A stretch of DNA of 64,000 nt, taken from the NCBI RefSeq assembly GCF_003265705.1, contig NW_020312966.1, forward strand, positions 18,689,752 to 18,753,751. The letters are read 5' to 3'. The DNA is from Callorhinus ursinus. Its lineage: Eukaryota; Chordata; Mammalia; Carnivora; Otariidae. Each line of letters begins with the position of its first letter. Position 1 is the stretch's first letter. The translations under genes were made by a program, and so were the position numbers. Shown here piece after piece: positions 25,341-37,856 of this stretch. The notes below the pieces were generated by a model, which had not been told where the DNA came from, ran no database searches, and was given only the letters and a program-made list of their open reading frames with translations.

Positions 25341-26429
25341 TCCAAAATACTGCATTGAAGTCTTTTTTTCCTCTTTGATTACATAAAAGTAGAACAGGTA
25401 TAGAATAATACTTGGGTGAAACAAGTACCCTTCTTAGATAATGATTCAGAGAACTTTACCATCACCTTTATCTTGTTTGTAAAGGTGTGCTGGGACTTCT
25501 GCTGGCCCCCTGGGTGGGGGATGTCACTCCCCTCAGACTACAAGAATTTGTGGCTATTGAAAAGCTCCATGTAGAAGCCTGGATGGCAAAGGGACAGCTG
25601 TTCCAATTGGTCCCAGGAGCCTTGCAACCATGGAAGGAAGGAATATTCCACTACCTTTCCATTACACGACATTTCCATTGAAGAAACTATTCTGGGAAAG
25701 ATTAAATGGAAAAAAAAAAAGAAAAAGACTCTCTAGATAAAAGTATTTGCAGAATACCAGATTAAATAAAGTTGATAAGTATATACTTATGTTAGGACTT
25801 CTCATAGTCATTAATATGCTAATTCTTGTCATGAATATCCTGGTGAGGGGATGTTATGGGAAAGATTTTCTAAATGTAGTAGATCAGGAGCTCTCTTTCT
25901 TTTAAACATCGGTTAAATATTGTAAAAGAGTCAAATTTTGAGGACAAGTGTTTGGACAAAGCTGTCTTAGCCACCACCAACTTTTTCCTTCCCTTGGAGG
26001 CAGGTGTCGGAGGAGGATGCAGAGAGTTCTAGTGGCTTGTTCATGGACACACCTCCCTTCAGTGGAGACTTCCCAAAGCTGGGCTCCTATGCCTGCGGCT
26101 TCCTCAACATCCTCTGCTGCCTCTGTCCAGTCTCTGTTGGCACGGAAAGTAGAAACTTCTCCATGACTCAACTTGTCACTCAATACGAGCCTTCTGTCTT
26201 GAGGCTCATATCTGCACTGTGAAAATGGAGGCATCATGTATTTGGCCTCTCTTGTCCCTTCCCTGTTACAGTCTGTCTTCATTTAATCTTTCATTTTCAT
26301 CCTGGGCCCTGAGAACTTGTTGCCAGAGACATTTTTAATGACTTAAAAAGGAGGGGGCATTTAAAACACTTATCTAAATTCAGAAAAACAGTGGTTATTG
26401 GTGTTTTTTCCCCTGAAAAACATATTTTT
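25341..26429. other. No recognisable gene
   Basis: The longest frame is a 126-codon minus-strand frame (25902-26282) with no motif I recognise. It is probably chance. Confidence 0.35.
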
Positions 26430-26446
26430 GAAAGTGTTCCCTTTTT

Positions 26447-26654
26447 TTAAAAGATTTATTTATTTATTTTAGAGAGAGAGAGACAGAGAGAGAATGAGAG
26501 AAAGTGGGGGGAGGAGAGGGGGAGAGAGAATCTCAAGCAGACTCCTTGCTGAGCATGGAGCCGGATGTGGGGCTCTCTCTCACGACCCTGAGATCATGAC
26601 CTGAGCTGAAACTAAGAGTCAGATGCCCAAAAATCTGAGGCACCCAGGTGCCCC
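26447..26654 (-). mobile_element. SINEC with perfect 17-bp TSD
   Basis: Complete reverse SINE from the T-rich tail through (GA)n to a terminal 'cacccaggtgcccc'. GAAAGTGTTCCCTTTTT flanks it at 26430-26446 and 26655-26671 without mismatch. Confidence 0.96.
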
Positions 26655-26829
26655 GAAAGTGTTCCCTTTTTCTTTTGAAGCCAGATCATGAAATACAGAC
26701 CAGCAAATAAGAGCACATACACACCATGTTACCATGATCATGAATGTGCAGCAAGGTAAGAACAAGAATGGTCTCTCCCTCACCTCCCCCAACTATGGCA
26801 TCCAACGGCAGTGAGTGTCTGCTTTGGCT

Positions 26830-27005
26830 TCAGGATTCTGCCTCTAACCAGGTCTGTAGCCTGGTGGAAGGTAAGCTCTCTGAGCTTAGCTTTTTCATCT
26901 GAAAAGTAAGGGTAATTGCACTTGCCTCCTGGGGCGCTTGGGAAGAATAGATGAGAAAACACCTGGAGAGCATAGAGGAGAGGATCTGACCCACAACAGG
27001 TGGTG
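26830..27005 (+). repeat. MIR SINE
   Basis: 'tctgagcttagctttttcat' followed by 'ctgaaaagtaagggtaat' and 'gaagaatagatgagaaaaca' follows the MIR core and 3' part in order, at old-repeat divergence. Confidence 0.6.
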
Positions 27006-27574
27006 TTTTTACCTTGCATCCCTGTATTCCCTGCATTGTTGACCTTGCACACGACCAGGTCCAACAGAAGCCTTGGCTTCTTAGTGAAGCAATTTCATAG
27101 GTTTCAAAGGAAGCTCAGAGTAGCTGGATCCTGGGAATGCAACCGATTTCGAGCTGCATGCTCCAAGGTCTTTTTGTGGGCAAGGGCTTCTGTAGATGTG
27201 CAACGTGGCCAGACCAGAGCGCGGCTCTCAGGACACAGAATTGTGGCACGAATTCATCAAGGCACCTGTGAGGGGGAACCGCAGTGCTCAGAGGGTGCTA
27301 GAAGGTGGTGCTGCTGTGAGCCTTTCGGTATCACACTGTCCATTCACTGCGCGAAAGAGAAAGCTGCCAGACGTAAAGGTACATACAGATCAGACGAATC
27401 CGAGACCAGCCAGAGGGTCTGGATTTATTCCTCCCAATGGACATAAAGGAGTATTGTTTGTCGCTTCTTAAGTAGGACAACTCAGACTCTCGAGGTTTAA
27501 TGGAAGGTGATAGCCAGGATCTTTCAAACTAACATAGGCAAAATATATATACTAGCTTTTCCTCTAAGAGGTTT

Positions 27575-27780
27575 CATTTACTCCCTCCTTTTCTTTCTCC
27601 CTCCCTCCCTTCCTCCTTCCTTCCTTCCTTCCTTCCTTCCTTCCTTCCTTCCTTCCTTCCTTCCTTCCTTCCTTCCTTTCCTTCCTTCCTTCTTTCCTTC
27701 CCCTGTTCCTCTGTGCTTGTCTGTCTGTCTGTTCTGTTTCTGTCTCTCTCTCTCTCACATGTTTCTCTTCCTCCCTCTCT
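27575..27780. repeat. (TTCC)n tract followed by (TCTG)/(CT) tract
   Basis: Roughly 100 bp of TTCC tetranucleotides, then 'ctgtctgtctgt' and a CT-rich stretch. The long Lys/Arg/Glu-rich reverse frames here are translation artefacts. Confidence 0.95.
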
Positions 27781-27954
27781 CTTAGCACATAAAGATGCCA
27801 TTTAAATATCTTCTGTCTGGCAACATTTGAAAAGGAATATTATTTTACCTGTAGTTGCTACTGACTAAGCATCTCATGGCAAGAACACTTTTCCTGTGCC
27901 CAAAAGAAAATGGGTAATCTTTTGGAAAAACAGCCAACTTTTGGAAAATAATAA

Positions 27955-28095
27955 TTTTTATTTCTGTGGTGCTCCTGTACAGTTTACAAAGCATTCCCAC
28001 ATGCCTGATCTCATTTAATCCTCCCAAATTCTGTTATCATTTCCACATTATAGATGAGAAAAATTTAGGGATTTAGGGAGGGCTAAATGAAGTAA
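27955..28095 (-). repeat. MIR-family fragment, reverse
   Basis: 'gtttacaaagcattcccaca', 'gatctcatttaatcctccca' and 'ccacattatagatgagaaaa' follow the reverse MIR consensus. Confidence 0.6.
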
Positions 28096-29875
28096 TTTAT
28101 ATGAAGTGTCTCAGCAAGAGGCTGGAACGTGGTAGGTGGCCCTGAATTCCCTTTGTCTTTCTCTAGGTAATATGTCTAGTCTCCATCAACAATCCTTTCT
28201 AACTCCTCAAAACAGACTCTTTCCACTTTAAACCACAGCCCCTAGGGCAGAACAGTTGGTGGAGCTGTACATTTCTGGGCTAGAAGGGGAGGGTAGTTGG
28301 CCATCAGAGAGCGTTTCTTTGTATAGAAAGGGCAAGAAGCTCTATAAGATGGCAATTTGGTAGGACAAAGAAAACGTACTCTTCTGCTTTTGATTTGTTC
28401 GCAAACTTCAAATTCCAGTACACACAGCTGTAGAAAAGGATCTTTTTTTTTTTAATTTGTTTTCTTCACGCCCCCCCCCCCCCCCACCCCCCCATTCGCT
28501 TATCTGAGGTGAACCACCATGCAAAAAAACACAATAAACTACCGTGCCCTGCCGGGCCCTGAATTTGAGGCACACCAGGGGCTACGAGAGCCACACACGG
28601 ATACGAGACAAGCAACGGCACAGAAGAGTGAGCGCGAAGTGGTCATTTTGTTGGAATGCTTCGCAGAACAGATGGGCTTTTATGAGTTTTCTGAAGTTTG
28701 TTATTATAAATCTAAACTGTTATTCTGAGGATTCTTTTCTTCTATATACATTTTAATATCTCTATTTGTATTTGGTGTTTATGAAGTGCAAGGGACCAGC
28801 CAGAGGGTCCCCTTAGAACTGGGTGTGTCAAGGTAGTATAACCTTCTCTTGTTAGGTTCCCCCAGAAATCCTCACTCTACCTATTCAAGCCATGCGGCTG
28901 GGGGAACAGATTTAACAGGAGGGTCTGTGACCACGTCTGAGGCATTGTTCAGGGGATATTGTGCTACAAAATCATGTTAACTGCCAGATCTCATAATACG
29001 TCCAGTGTTTCTTTCTTGCTCACACAGGCTAAGGCAGGTTGTGGGGGTACAGGACTTGGGGAGGCACGGGGACTCTCTTCCACGTGGTCACTCAGGATCC
29101 AGGCTGATGCAGGCACCGACATTGCCACGTGATGTTTGCTAGGGCAAGAAAAGAAAGAACCCAGAGAGGCACAAAGAGAATTATCATTACCATAGCTTGG
29201 GAATGATGTGTGTCATTCCTTTCCAAATTCCACTGACCAGAACTGGTAACATGGCCTTGCCTACCTGCAAAGGGACTGGGAAGTATGGTTTTCCATAAGC
29301 CAGGAAGGAGGAATAGGAAATGGAATTTGATGAACGCAGAGCTTCTGCTCGGTCTTATTAGATGTTTGCAGATGTAGATAGTTCAACATTATTGGGGATT
29401 TTATTGTGGGTGTATGATGTACAGCCTTTGTTCAAAGAAGAACAAAAATAAATGTAATAAGAGCAATCAGATAATAAAAATATTTATCTTTGCCTTTAAT
29501 TAAAATATTAATTATTTTATATATATAACTAAAATGTCTACATGACAGTGACCTTTTAAATATCATTTTCTTAAATGAAACAACCTTACATTATCTAAGC
29601 ATACATTAATATTGAGCCAGAAAAGACTCTAAAGTTTCCTGGGTGGGTATGACAGGCCAAGGTGGCACAAATTAGACATGTCTTTGGGATGAGGGCTCTA
29701 GACATTTAAAAATTTAATGTGATAGAATTTGAAATAGGAAGTTTTGAGACTTTGCTGCTTCAGGCTGAGAAGGACACTTCTTAATAGTTTTTTTATGCAT
29801 ATTTTCATCTACCTTTAAATGTAAAAAAATTAAAGGCAAAGTCCGAACATTTGAAGGTGAAAGGAAATCACTCAT
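28096..29875. other. No recognisable gene; poly(C) run inside
   Basis: Contains a C-rich run (28470-28495). No conserved frame, RNA or repeat is nameable in the rest. Confidence 0.35.
28470..28495. repeat. Poly(C) run
   Basis: A run of C broken by a single A. The opposite strand has long G runs that could form a G-quadruplex. Such runs are also prone to sequencing-length error. Confidence 0.9.
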
Positions 29876-29879
29876 GCAT

Positions 29880-30130
29880 TTCTGGCAGCATTATAAATTG
29901 GTACAGTTCTTTGGGAAAAAAATCCAGCAAAATGTATCAAAAGCTTTGCAAGTACAGTATTGCTACCAATATGTCAAGAGTCATAAAAATGCTTATAACC
30001 TCACTAATGCCACCTCTGGGAACCTAACTCAAAGAAACAGTTATCCCCGATCAATCATCTCTGGTAACGTTCAAGAAAGGCAGTGTGGTTGGCTGCCACC
30101 CCAAAAAACTACTTTGATAAGGTCATGATT
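29880..30130 (+). mobile_element. Ancient L1 (L1M-type) ORF2 remnant
   Basis: 'ttataaattggtacagttct', 'caaaatgtatcaaaagcttt' and 'tctgggaacctaactcaaag' match the old mammalian L1 ORF2 3' region. The reading frame has decayed. Confidence 0.6.
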
Positions 30131-30904
30131 AAAATTAATGGAGGAGGAATAAAGATCATATAGCATTCATTATATAGATCATTCTCAAAATTACATGAGT
30201 AAACATTCTAGAAAGCATCTATTAACCTAAATAAGTTATTTGTCATAAATTCCCGGTTCTTCCATTTTTCTGCAAGATCACTGTTGACTTTGTGAGCTCC
30301 TCTGGCAGATCCCCACAGAAGTTTTCTGTTCTACAGACTGTCTCTCTAGTTTTCAAATAAACACTTACATCATGGAAGTCTAATTTTTATATCTTAAGTG
30401 TTGGCAAAATACTTAAGTAACCAGGTGGCTTTAAAAAGTATTCATGCTTCATACTGGCACATTTTTCTAGGTCTGGTCTCCCATCCATACATTGAATTTT
30501 TTTTTTTTACTTGAAACCAAGATTTATTAAAATACCCTTAAGCATATTTACAATTGGAAGCCTTGAATGCAGTTCCTTGCAAATTCCAAAAATAGAGTTC
30601 TATCTCTTTTAAAAAATTAACAGTGGTATCAACAGAATAGGGTAAATATTATCTATTGCAGACATAGAGCTCTTTGAATAGACAATCTACATTTTCTAAC
30701 CAATATATATTATGTACAAAAATATACTTGATGTGGTGACCAAGTAGTGTCAAGGAGGAAAACGTATGGTATATGAACTTTTTGATTTCATGTTATATCC
30801 ATAATCAATTCATAGAAGAAATTATCTTGTTTTTTCTATTTGACTTTTGTTTTGTTTTGTTTTAGGGGATTGGTTTGAATGGGCTATTTGTAGAAAGAAT
30901 GCCA

Positions 30905-31130
30905 ATCTTACATTTTTGTTCGTACCTACACTGCAGTTTGTAAGAAATCACTGTTTTATGAATTGGACAAAAAAAGGTGATTTGTGTAAAGAGCACCATA
31001 GATTTATTTCAGCATTATCTATTTCAAAGAAATGGAGGTATCACCCAAATATATAAAAAACAAATAATAAATGAATAATATGGGATATTAGGCAATTTAA
31101 GATAATTGTTATGAAGTCTATGAATCACCC
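30905..31130 (+). mobile_element. Possible continuation of the ancient L1
   Basis: 'atttatttcagcattatcta' and the 'acaaataataaatgaataat' region resemble the next part of L1M ORF2 ('...cagcattatttataatag...'), weakly. Its orientation matches the fragment at 29.9 kb. Confidence 0.4.
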
Positions 31131-31149
31131 CATTATAGTGTAATTTAAA

Positions 31150-31329
31150 TTTTTTTTTCTTGGAAAGAACAGGGGAGGGACAGAGGGAGAGGGAGAGAGA
31201 GAGAATCTCAAGCAGGCTCCATGCCCAGCGTGGAGCCCCACATGGGGGTTGATCTCACAACCCTGAGATTATGACCTGAACTGAAATCAAGAGTCGGATG
31301 CTTAACCAACTGAGCCACCCAGGTGCCCC
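31150..31329 (-). mobile_element. SINEC (tRNA-Lys SINE)
   Basis: T-rich tail, 'gagggacagagggagaggga', 'gagattatgacctgaactg' and a terminal 'gagccacccaggtgcccc'. Confidence 0.92.
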
Positions 31330-31869
31330 TTTAGAAAATAAAAATAATAGCCACACTCTATTGCCATCTACTCTGTGCCAACCATGCTATGGGACTGACT
31401 GACTCCAACCCTAATGTCAGACACTGATCCTAGAAGAAATTCCCCACTGGACTGATAGGTCGGAGGTGAACATACCTAAGTTTGGGACAGTGTCTCTCCC
31501 TCCCTCCTGAGCTTCCCTGAGCCACTCTCCATTTAAGTCTTCCTGGATTCCAAATAGCTCTGGTACATAGTGAATGTGGTGTAGGGGAGTACCACTGCTG
31601 CTTGTACCCTTTTCATGGCTCCCAACCCCAACCATTACCCTGAGGCTACAGCCCTGAGAGACCTTGATGAATTACTAGCCTAGCAGCTGAGCAGTGGTTG
31701 GCTGTGCTGGCTCCCCTAAGAGGTATAGGACTCAGTTCGCTTGTTTGTATCTGAGGGAAGACTAGGTTTTAGACAGGAGCTGCATTAGTGCAAGATGGTT
31801 GCAGTAGCAGAGTTAAGAGGTTAACCCAAGCTGTTTATTATTTGGTTGGTTTCTTATTAAGATGTTAAT
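31330..31869. other. No recognisable feature
   Basis: No conserved frame, RNA gene or repeat identified. Confidence 0.4.
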
Positions 31870-32320
31870 TTTTTTGGCTCTATTGAAAAACAATTAACAA
31901 ATAAAAATTGTGTATATTTAGGTTGTACAACATGATTTTTAAGTTGTGCAATGTGATGATTTAATACATGAATACATGAAATTAACACAATCAAGGTAAT
32001 GAACACATCCATCACTTCACATAGTTATCATTTAGGTGTGTGTGTGTGCTGAGAATGCTGAAAAATCTAGTCCCTTAGTCAGTTTCAAGTCTACAATATA
32101 GTATTATTAACTATAATCACCATGTCGTACATTAGCTCCCCAGAACATATTCATCTTGTAACTAAAAGTTTGTACCTGTTAACCAACATCTCCCCATTTC
32201 CCCCAAACCCCCAGCTCCTGGCAATAACTGTTCTACTCTGGTTCTATGAGTTTGACTTTTTTAGATTCTACATATAATAAGTGAGATCATACAGTATTTG
32301 TCTTTCTGCCTCCCAGCCCA
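31870..32320 (-). mobile_element. Old L1 3'UTR, reverse (L1MA-like)
   Basis: 'ggctctattgaaaaacaatt', 'ttgtgtatatttaggttgta', 'atcaaggtaatgaacacatc' and 'agtgagatcatacagtattt' are, in order, the reverse of an old L1MA-type 3' end. Confidence 0.7.
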
Positions 32321-33784
32321 GGCTTTTTGACCAATTCATGATGTTGACACACACACCAAAATTGAATTTTTCAACACAAAAATGGACTGTAAGCTAAGTA
32401 ATTGCAACCATACACACTCACAAAAAAGTCTGAATAGCTTTTCTTCTGTAAGTATCCATGGGTCTTCTTGGTTTCTCTGGATGTGGTTTGAAGAGATCCC
32501 ATGAAGCTCCTGTGCAAAACTTTGTTATATATGGGCTTGTTTCAGCAGATTTTCAAAAGCATCTGTGATAAAACCTTCTCACCAGTGTCTAAGAACCATG
32601 CATGATCATGTCCTAACCCTCGAGTAAGGTTCATTTCATTCATGAAGAGCAATGTAAATACCAATGCCTGATTGTGATCCCATTTTTAATGAAGATTCAA
32701 CCACCTGAGTCACAGACAACTGCCCCCCTCCCCAAGACAGCTACAGTTTCTAACTTGGGAGCTAAAATAGAAGTTCAGGCTTGATGTTTCTGTTAAGCCC
32801 AGTCATCCTGATGGTTTCTTTTAACAATGAGGAGGACATTGAACCTTCATACATGTTGCAAATTTATATAGTTCTTCCTAAATCGTATGCCCAAATAATT
32901 TAATTCAAATTTATTTGTCATGAGATATGTAAAAATATTGTCATTTCTTTTCATAGTTTCCCCAGAAAGAAAATATCTTCTCCTTCACATTCTCCTCTGA
33001 CCCCAGAACTACCACAAACTGCATCAAGAATGTCTCCTTTAGATTACTTACTTGGCACTTTGTACCTTCCTATGAAGCAAGCCCCTGTGATCCCATCTCT
33101 TGATAATTTACATTTCCATGAAAACTCTGGTCTGCAAAGATGCATATTAGGTGCTCCTAGTGAGCTGAAGGGAGAAAATCTGTTCAATTAATTACTGTCC
33201 AATTAGAAAAGAGAGAAGGACAAGCATTGCTTTGAACTGAGAAGTCACAGAACTGTTAGTACAATTAGAATGTGGGGAAAATGGCAGGTTGTATGTATAA
33301 ATCACAAGATATATATTCTCAAAGAAGGAATCATATTTTATTTATTTTTAAAACCCGGTGCCTAGGTAAGTGCCGACTCCTAGAAAGCATTCAGTGCTTG
33401 TTGGGTGAACAGATGAATGAATATTTGCCCCAAAGATTCATATGTATGGTGTTGATGAACAGCATTGTGAAGGATTCCAGACACAGCAAGGAAGTTAGAA
33501 TCAGTGCAGATATGTTTGCATTCTTTTAGATTCTTACCTCTTCCTTGCTCTTCCTAAAAATAAAATACTGCCATCCATATTATTCTTGTGATTTTAAATG
33601 CCATTGAAATTGATGATTTGCAGATACCTCTAAGCAAATAGTGTAATTTTTGATGGCTCACAAGGCAACATATAAAATGCAGTGGAAAGTCCTAATTTCT
33701 TCCCCAAAAGCCAAGTGAAAAAGAAGAAATAAAACAAATTGTGTATTTTTGGTGTGTTTGTGCATGTGTGCACTCTCTTTCAAA
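32321..33784. other. No recognisable gene
   Basis: Contains a weak MIR/L2-like 3' end at about 33355-33425 ('cttgttgggtgaacagatga'). No convincing coding or RNA feature. Confidence 0.35.
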
Positions 33785-34000
33785 CACTGTGTTGAGTATT
33801 TTACAAACATAACTCATATAATGTTCTCCATGACACTGTGAGGCAGTTACTGTCTTTACTTCCATTTTACAGGTTTTTACAGAAACCTGAGACTGTGATT
33901 GTTTAAGTAACTTATATAAAACCATATAACCGGTCAGGGGTAGAGCTGAGTTTTTTAAACCAAACAGTCTGATTCTAGGACCCAAGCTTTCAGCTACTCT
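33785..34000 (-). repeat. MIR SINE, reverse
   Basis: 'tgttctccatgacactgtga', 'tccattttacaggtttttac', 'gttaagtaact'-like and 'ggggtagagctgagttt' give a good reverse MIR order. Confidence 0.65.
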
Positions 34001-34007
34001 ACTACAC

Positions 34008-34043
<36 letters not shown>
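34001..34043. repeat. (CT)n microsatellite
   Basis: About 40 bp of CT repeats adjoin the poly(T) side of the next SINE. They probably predate it or grew at its insertion site. Confidence 0.9.
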
Positions 34044-34049
<6 letters not shown>

Positions 34050-34243
34050 AAGATTTATTTATTTATTTTAGAGAGAGAAAGAGCACGAGCAGGAGGGGCA
34101 GAGGTAGAGGGAGAGAGAATCCCAAGAAGACTCCCTGCTGAGCGCAGAACCCACCATGGGGCTGGATCTCATGACCCTGAGATTGTGACCTGAGTCGAAA
34201 TAAGAGTTGGACACTTAATCGACTGAACCACCCACATCACCCC
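34044..34243 (-). mobile_element. SINEC (tRNA-Lys SINE)
   Basis: Poly(T), 'gatttatttatttattttag', a GA-rich part, 'tgaccctgagattgtgacc' and a diverged terminal 'aaccacccacatcacccc'. Confidence 0.9.
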
Positions 34244-35824
34244 TATATTCTCTTTGTTTTAGGAAAATAACACTTTCATGGGCTCTTTGGCTAGAAGATT
34301 ACAATTTTCATATTGTATGGCAAGGATGAGAATGAAATAAAAATCAAAGAGAAAACAAAAATTGTAAAAATGAATTTCACTGTGGCTCAATGAACCTGCA
34401 AATAGTTTCTTAAAAACATGGCTATTGGAATTGATCTTCTGGAAATAAATAATCTCTCTTTTTTTTTTTTCATTTTGAATCCTTAAAAACTCTGAACGTT
34501 CTAGTATTTCTGTGCTTTAATTAACAGCTGTTTCCAAGTGTGATAGGTGATTCATGCTAGTCTTAATATTGTATATAATTGGATCTCTAAGGCAAATTTA
34601 TCTGTCAGAGTAAAATTGATCTACAAGTAGTTCCCTCTAGTTAATACCTAAATTAGTTTCACCTGGACTCTGCCCTCCCATTCTTTCTGAATTACACTCA
34701 AGGAAGGAAAACTAACAGCTGGTGTAGGAAGCAGCGATTTTATCCGAAAGATTCTAAGATGAGTCCAAGCTGAGTAGGAATGGAACAAGAAAACTAAACA
34801 TGTATATAGGCCAACTTTGGGAAACTAAATCTTACAACCCATCATATTTAAAAATATGTAGAACCCACTATTCAAAATGGGTATTTCAACACTACTGGTC
34901 AGACTCTTAAATCAGTGAGCAATAGAAAGCTGTGATGAGTTGGGGGTTTGGGATTCCATCGTAAATTTCTTATTGTCTAAACATAGACTCTGTATATATG
35001 TCCGTTTTCCTCAGTTTTCCCTCTTAATTTTAAAACAGCTCTAAGGGAGTTTCCAAATCTTCTAAATCTCACTGGGCTGAATATGCTGTGGTTTCTCATT
35101 AAATAGATAACGAGGCACCCTTACTCAGAGGTGGAGTCAATAGGGGCTTTTCGGTGTGGGTTGAGGGAGTCTTCCTGTTCCCAAGTTTTGCTCCCAGGAG
35201 TCCACTACTTCAGTTGGGCAGCACCTCACAGTACTGTAGATAGTTGGTCACCTGTGCTCCATGGCTTGTCCCCTCCCATCACCTTCAGGACCTCACTGCA
35301 ATCATCATCTCTCTCTATTATAACACTTATCACATTGTCCGTATCACTTATATTTTGTCCGTTAAACCATGAATTCTCTTAAATTCTCCTTTTTTTGTTT
35401 TTGTTTTTGTTTTTTTTTACATCTACAGGAACAAATGGTCACCCAAAGAGTTGAGAATTCTACCGTCATATTTTAATGGAATGAATCCTAGGCAAGAAAT
35501 TGGAAGACCCAGTTCTAACGTTGATAATACACTGGGTTTTGCCTTAGGTCTCTCTGATCATCAGTTTCTTCCTCTGTCTAATGTGAGAAATTGGCCTCAC
35601 TGGTTTTGTCCAAAGTGTGTTCTGAAGAACACTAGTTCTGCGGGATGCTCTGCAAATAAAATGGTTTTACCCTCAAACAAATTTAAGGAATACTCAACTA
35701 TCCCTCTTAGAGATCAATGTTATATGGAGAAGTCTCCAGAAATCCTAAAGTTCAAAGTAATACAAATATGAATTAGATTTTTATGTATAATTTCTTTACA
35801 TTTTTAGACAATGAAACTCTCTTT
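34244..35824. other. No recognisable gene; weak repeat relics
   Basis: Weak L2-like sequence at about 35290-35380 ('ataacacttatcacattgtc') and a weak DNA-transposon-like phrase at about 35615-35660 ('aagaacactagttctgcggg'). Neither can be bounded. Confidence 0.35.
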
Positions 35825-35840
35825 AAAGAAAATGTGTTAG

Positions 35841-36157
35841 GGGGTGCCTGAGTGGCTCAGTTGTTTAAGCGTCTGACTCTTGGTTTAGGCATTTTGGATT
35901 TTAGAGCACCAGAAGTTGACCTAAGAATTAGGAGTTATTAGAAGCTTTCTTCCTGGGATGCCTGGGTGGTGCAGTTGGTTAAGCATCCAACTCTTGATAT
36001 CAGCTCAGATCATGATCTGAGGGTTGTGAGATTAAGCCCCACATTGGGCTCTGCGCTCAGTGGGGAGTCTGCTTGAGATTCTCTCTCCCTCTCCCTCTGC
36101 CCCTCTTGCTCGTGCTCTCTCTCTCTCTAAAATAGATAATTAAATCTTAAAAAAAAA
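35841..36157 (+). mobile_element. Chimeric SINEC: partial head + 65-bp filler + complete SINE in one TSD
   Basis: 35841-35889 is a normal SINE head ('ggtgcctgagtggctcag' to 'tctgactcttggtttaggc'). Non-SINE sequence follows at about 35890-35954, then a second, complete SINE from 35955 to its A-rich tail at 36157. AAAGAAAATGTGTTAG, 16 bp, occurs identically at 35825-35840 and 36158-36173, so it encloses both heads. No separate duplication borders the inner SINE. This points to one insertion of a composite template rather than two insertions. Confidence 0.9.
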
Positions 36158-36373
36158 AAAGAAAATGTGTTAGTGTCTTTTAATACTAGGATTCCAACAG
36201 AGAAAGTTAGGGGCAATCAATTGGCAAAATCCGTCCCAGTGCAAAACCTTCCAGGATTATTATTACTGTGTAATATCCACCAATATAGCACTGTTATTAT
36301 CAAAATATACCAGCAGAGGTAACATGTTAACAATGCCAATTATTAGCCTTATGTTTATTTTCCTCTATAGAAA

Positions 36374-36374
<1 letters not shown>

Positions 36375-36407
<33 letters not shown>

Positions 36408-36472
36408 TCTTTCTATATATATAATATATATAATATACATTATATAATGTATATAATACATTAGAGTCTATA
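36375..36472. repeat. (TA)n microsatellite
   Basis: About 30 bp of perfect TA followed by imperfect TATA/ATAT runs with self-complementary segments. Confidence 0.95.
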
Positions 36473-36479
36473 GATACAA

Positions 36480-36760
36480 AGATGAAATTAGTAATACTTT
36501 AGCTAAAGGAGCTTATGGTATGGGAGACCAAAGTATAAACTATAAGAACAATAAAGTATTCCGATGAAATTATATATGGAACACAATGGAGACACAAGGG
36601 ATGTTTGGCCAGGTCTGGGAGGAAAATGGTGGCCTAAGCTGTTACTGTCATCATTATAAGAAAGTGCCCCTTATAATGACTTTTGAGGAGAGCCAGGGTT
36701 TATCAAGGAAGGGTGGAGAGAACAGAATAAGCAAAGGTTCAGAAGCCTGACAGCCCGGCT
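36480..36760 (-). repeat. L2 LINE fragment, reverse
   Basis: 'ggagcttatggtatgggaga', 'gatgtttggccaggtctggg' and 'agaacagaataagcaaaggt' follow the reverse L2 consensus ('...gaacagcaagtgcaaagg...'). Confidence 0.5.
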
Positions 36761-37584
36761 CATTCAGAAGTCACCGGCAACACTTGCCAGAGCAGTTTTA
36801 ATGGAGTTGAGGGGACTGAGGCCTGATTCAATTGAAATGACACATGAGTGCGGAGGTCAGAAAATAGAGATGCATTTCAAGAAGACTGTCCATGTAGGGA
36901 GTGCAAGTGATAGATGGGCAACTACAAGCAGAGGATTTCCTGCACGTGAGTTTACCAGAACGTGATCTTGGAGCCAGAGGCAGTGGGGAGGCATCAGAAA
37001 AATCCTGGAGGAGAAAAGTTCTGGGGTGTTGCTGAAAAGAGATACGTGGGGTGAGGAGCTAATATCCCTTTAAGTCGGGCAGCTTCAAAGAGGGCTGGGC
37101 AAGTGCTAAAGACACAGACACATTTCTCTCTACAACTTGACTGTGATAAAAAACAAAACCTGTGTAACAAATTCTGATTTCTCGCTTTAAATATCCAGAA
37201 GGCTTGCTTTATATGATTTAGTATAAAAGGATGACATTTCATTGAGCTACTTCATAAAAATAGGAAATTACCTTTCCTATTTGTCTATGCTTATATATAC
37301 CTTGAGGGTATCTAGAGTGTTTCTGAGCAGGCTGTATAATTTGTTGCTCTGAGCTTTATAAATCCAAAGATGAAGCAAAATATAACCAAGCACAGAGGTC
37401 TGGCTTGAGTTAAAGAACTATTTTCTAGGGAAAGAAAATGTAATTCATAATATGCATTTCCGAGGAGGCAGCATTCCCTGCAAAGAGACCTATATTATTG
37501 TAAATATCAAGCAATCCCAGTCCTCTGCTTTTTCTTTACAATTTATCCTCCTCAAGTTGATAATAATAATAATATGTTCACTTC
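36761..37584. other. No recognisable feature
   Basis: No gene, RNA or nameable repeat seen. Confidence 0.4.
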
Positions 37585-37740
37585 TATAGCATCTCAAATC
37601 CAAGGATTTCCAAGTGCTTTGTAAACGTGAATCAAATCTTAAGACACCCTTGTGAGGCAGGTGAAAATTGTTACTAATGTTTTATAAAGAAGGTAATAGA
37701 TGAGGGATTTACCAAGTTCGCAGTCATGTGTTTGTTGGTG
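37585..37740 (-). repeat. MIR-family fragment, reverse
   Basis: 'tttccaagtgctttgtaaac', 'cacccttgtgaggcaggtga' and 'aagaaggtaatagatgaggg' resemble the reverse MIR/MIR3 order. Confidence 0.45.
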
Positions 37741-37856
37741 CCTGAGATTCTGGGATGAAAACGTGCATATGTGTGAAAACACACACCCCCTGTGGGCTCT
37801 GACTTCTCTGAAGCCACCGGATGGAAAGAAGCATGTGTGTAAAGAGATCATTACAA

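Noticed and set aside
25078..25378. Lys/Glu/Arg-rich and Phe/Leu/Ser-rich frames
   Set aside because: Translations of tetranucleotide repeats through an N gap.
27507..27801. Low-complexity frames on both strands
   Set aside because: Translations of the TTCC/CT repeat.
28470..28495. Functional G-quadruplex element
   Set aside because: A homopolymer run alone does not support a regulatory role, and its length may be a sequencing artefact.
35841..36157. Two independent SINE insertions
   Set aside because: Only one TSD is found and it encloses both heads. The first element lacks a body and tail. Kept instead as one composite insertion, pending comparison with relatives.
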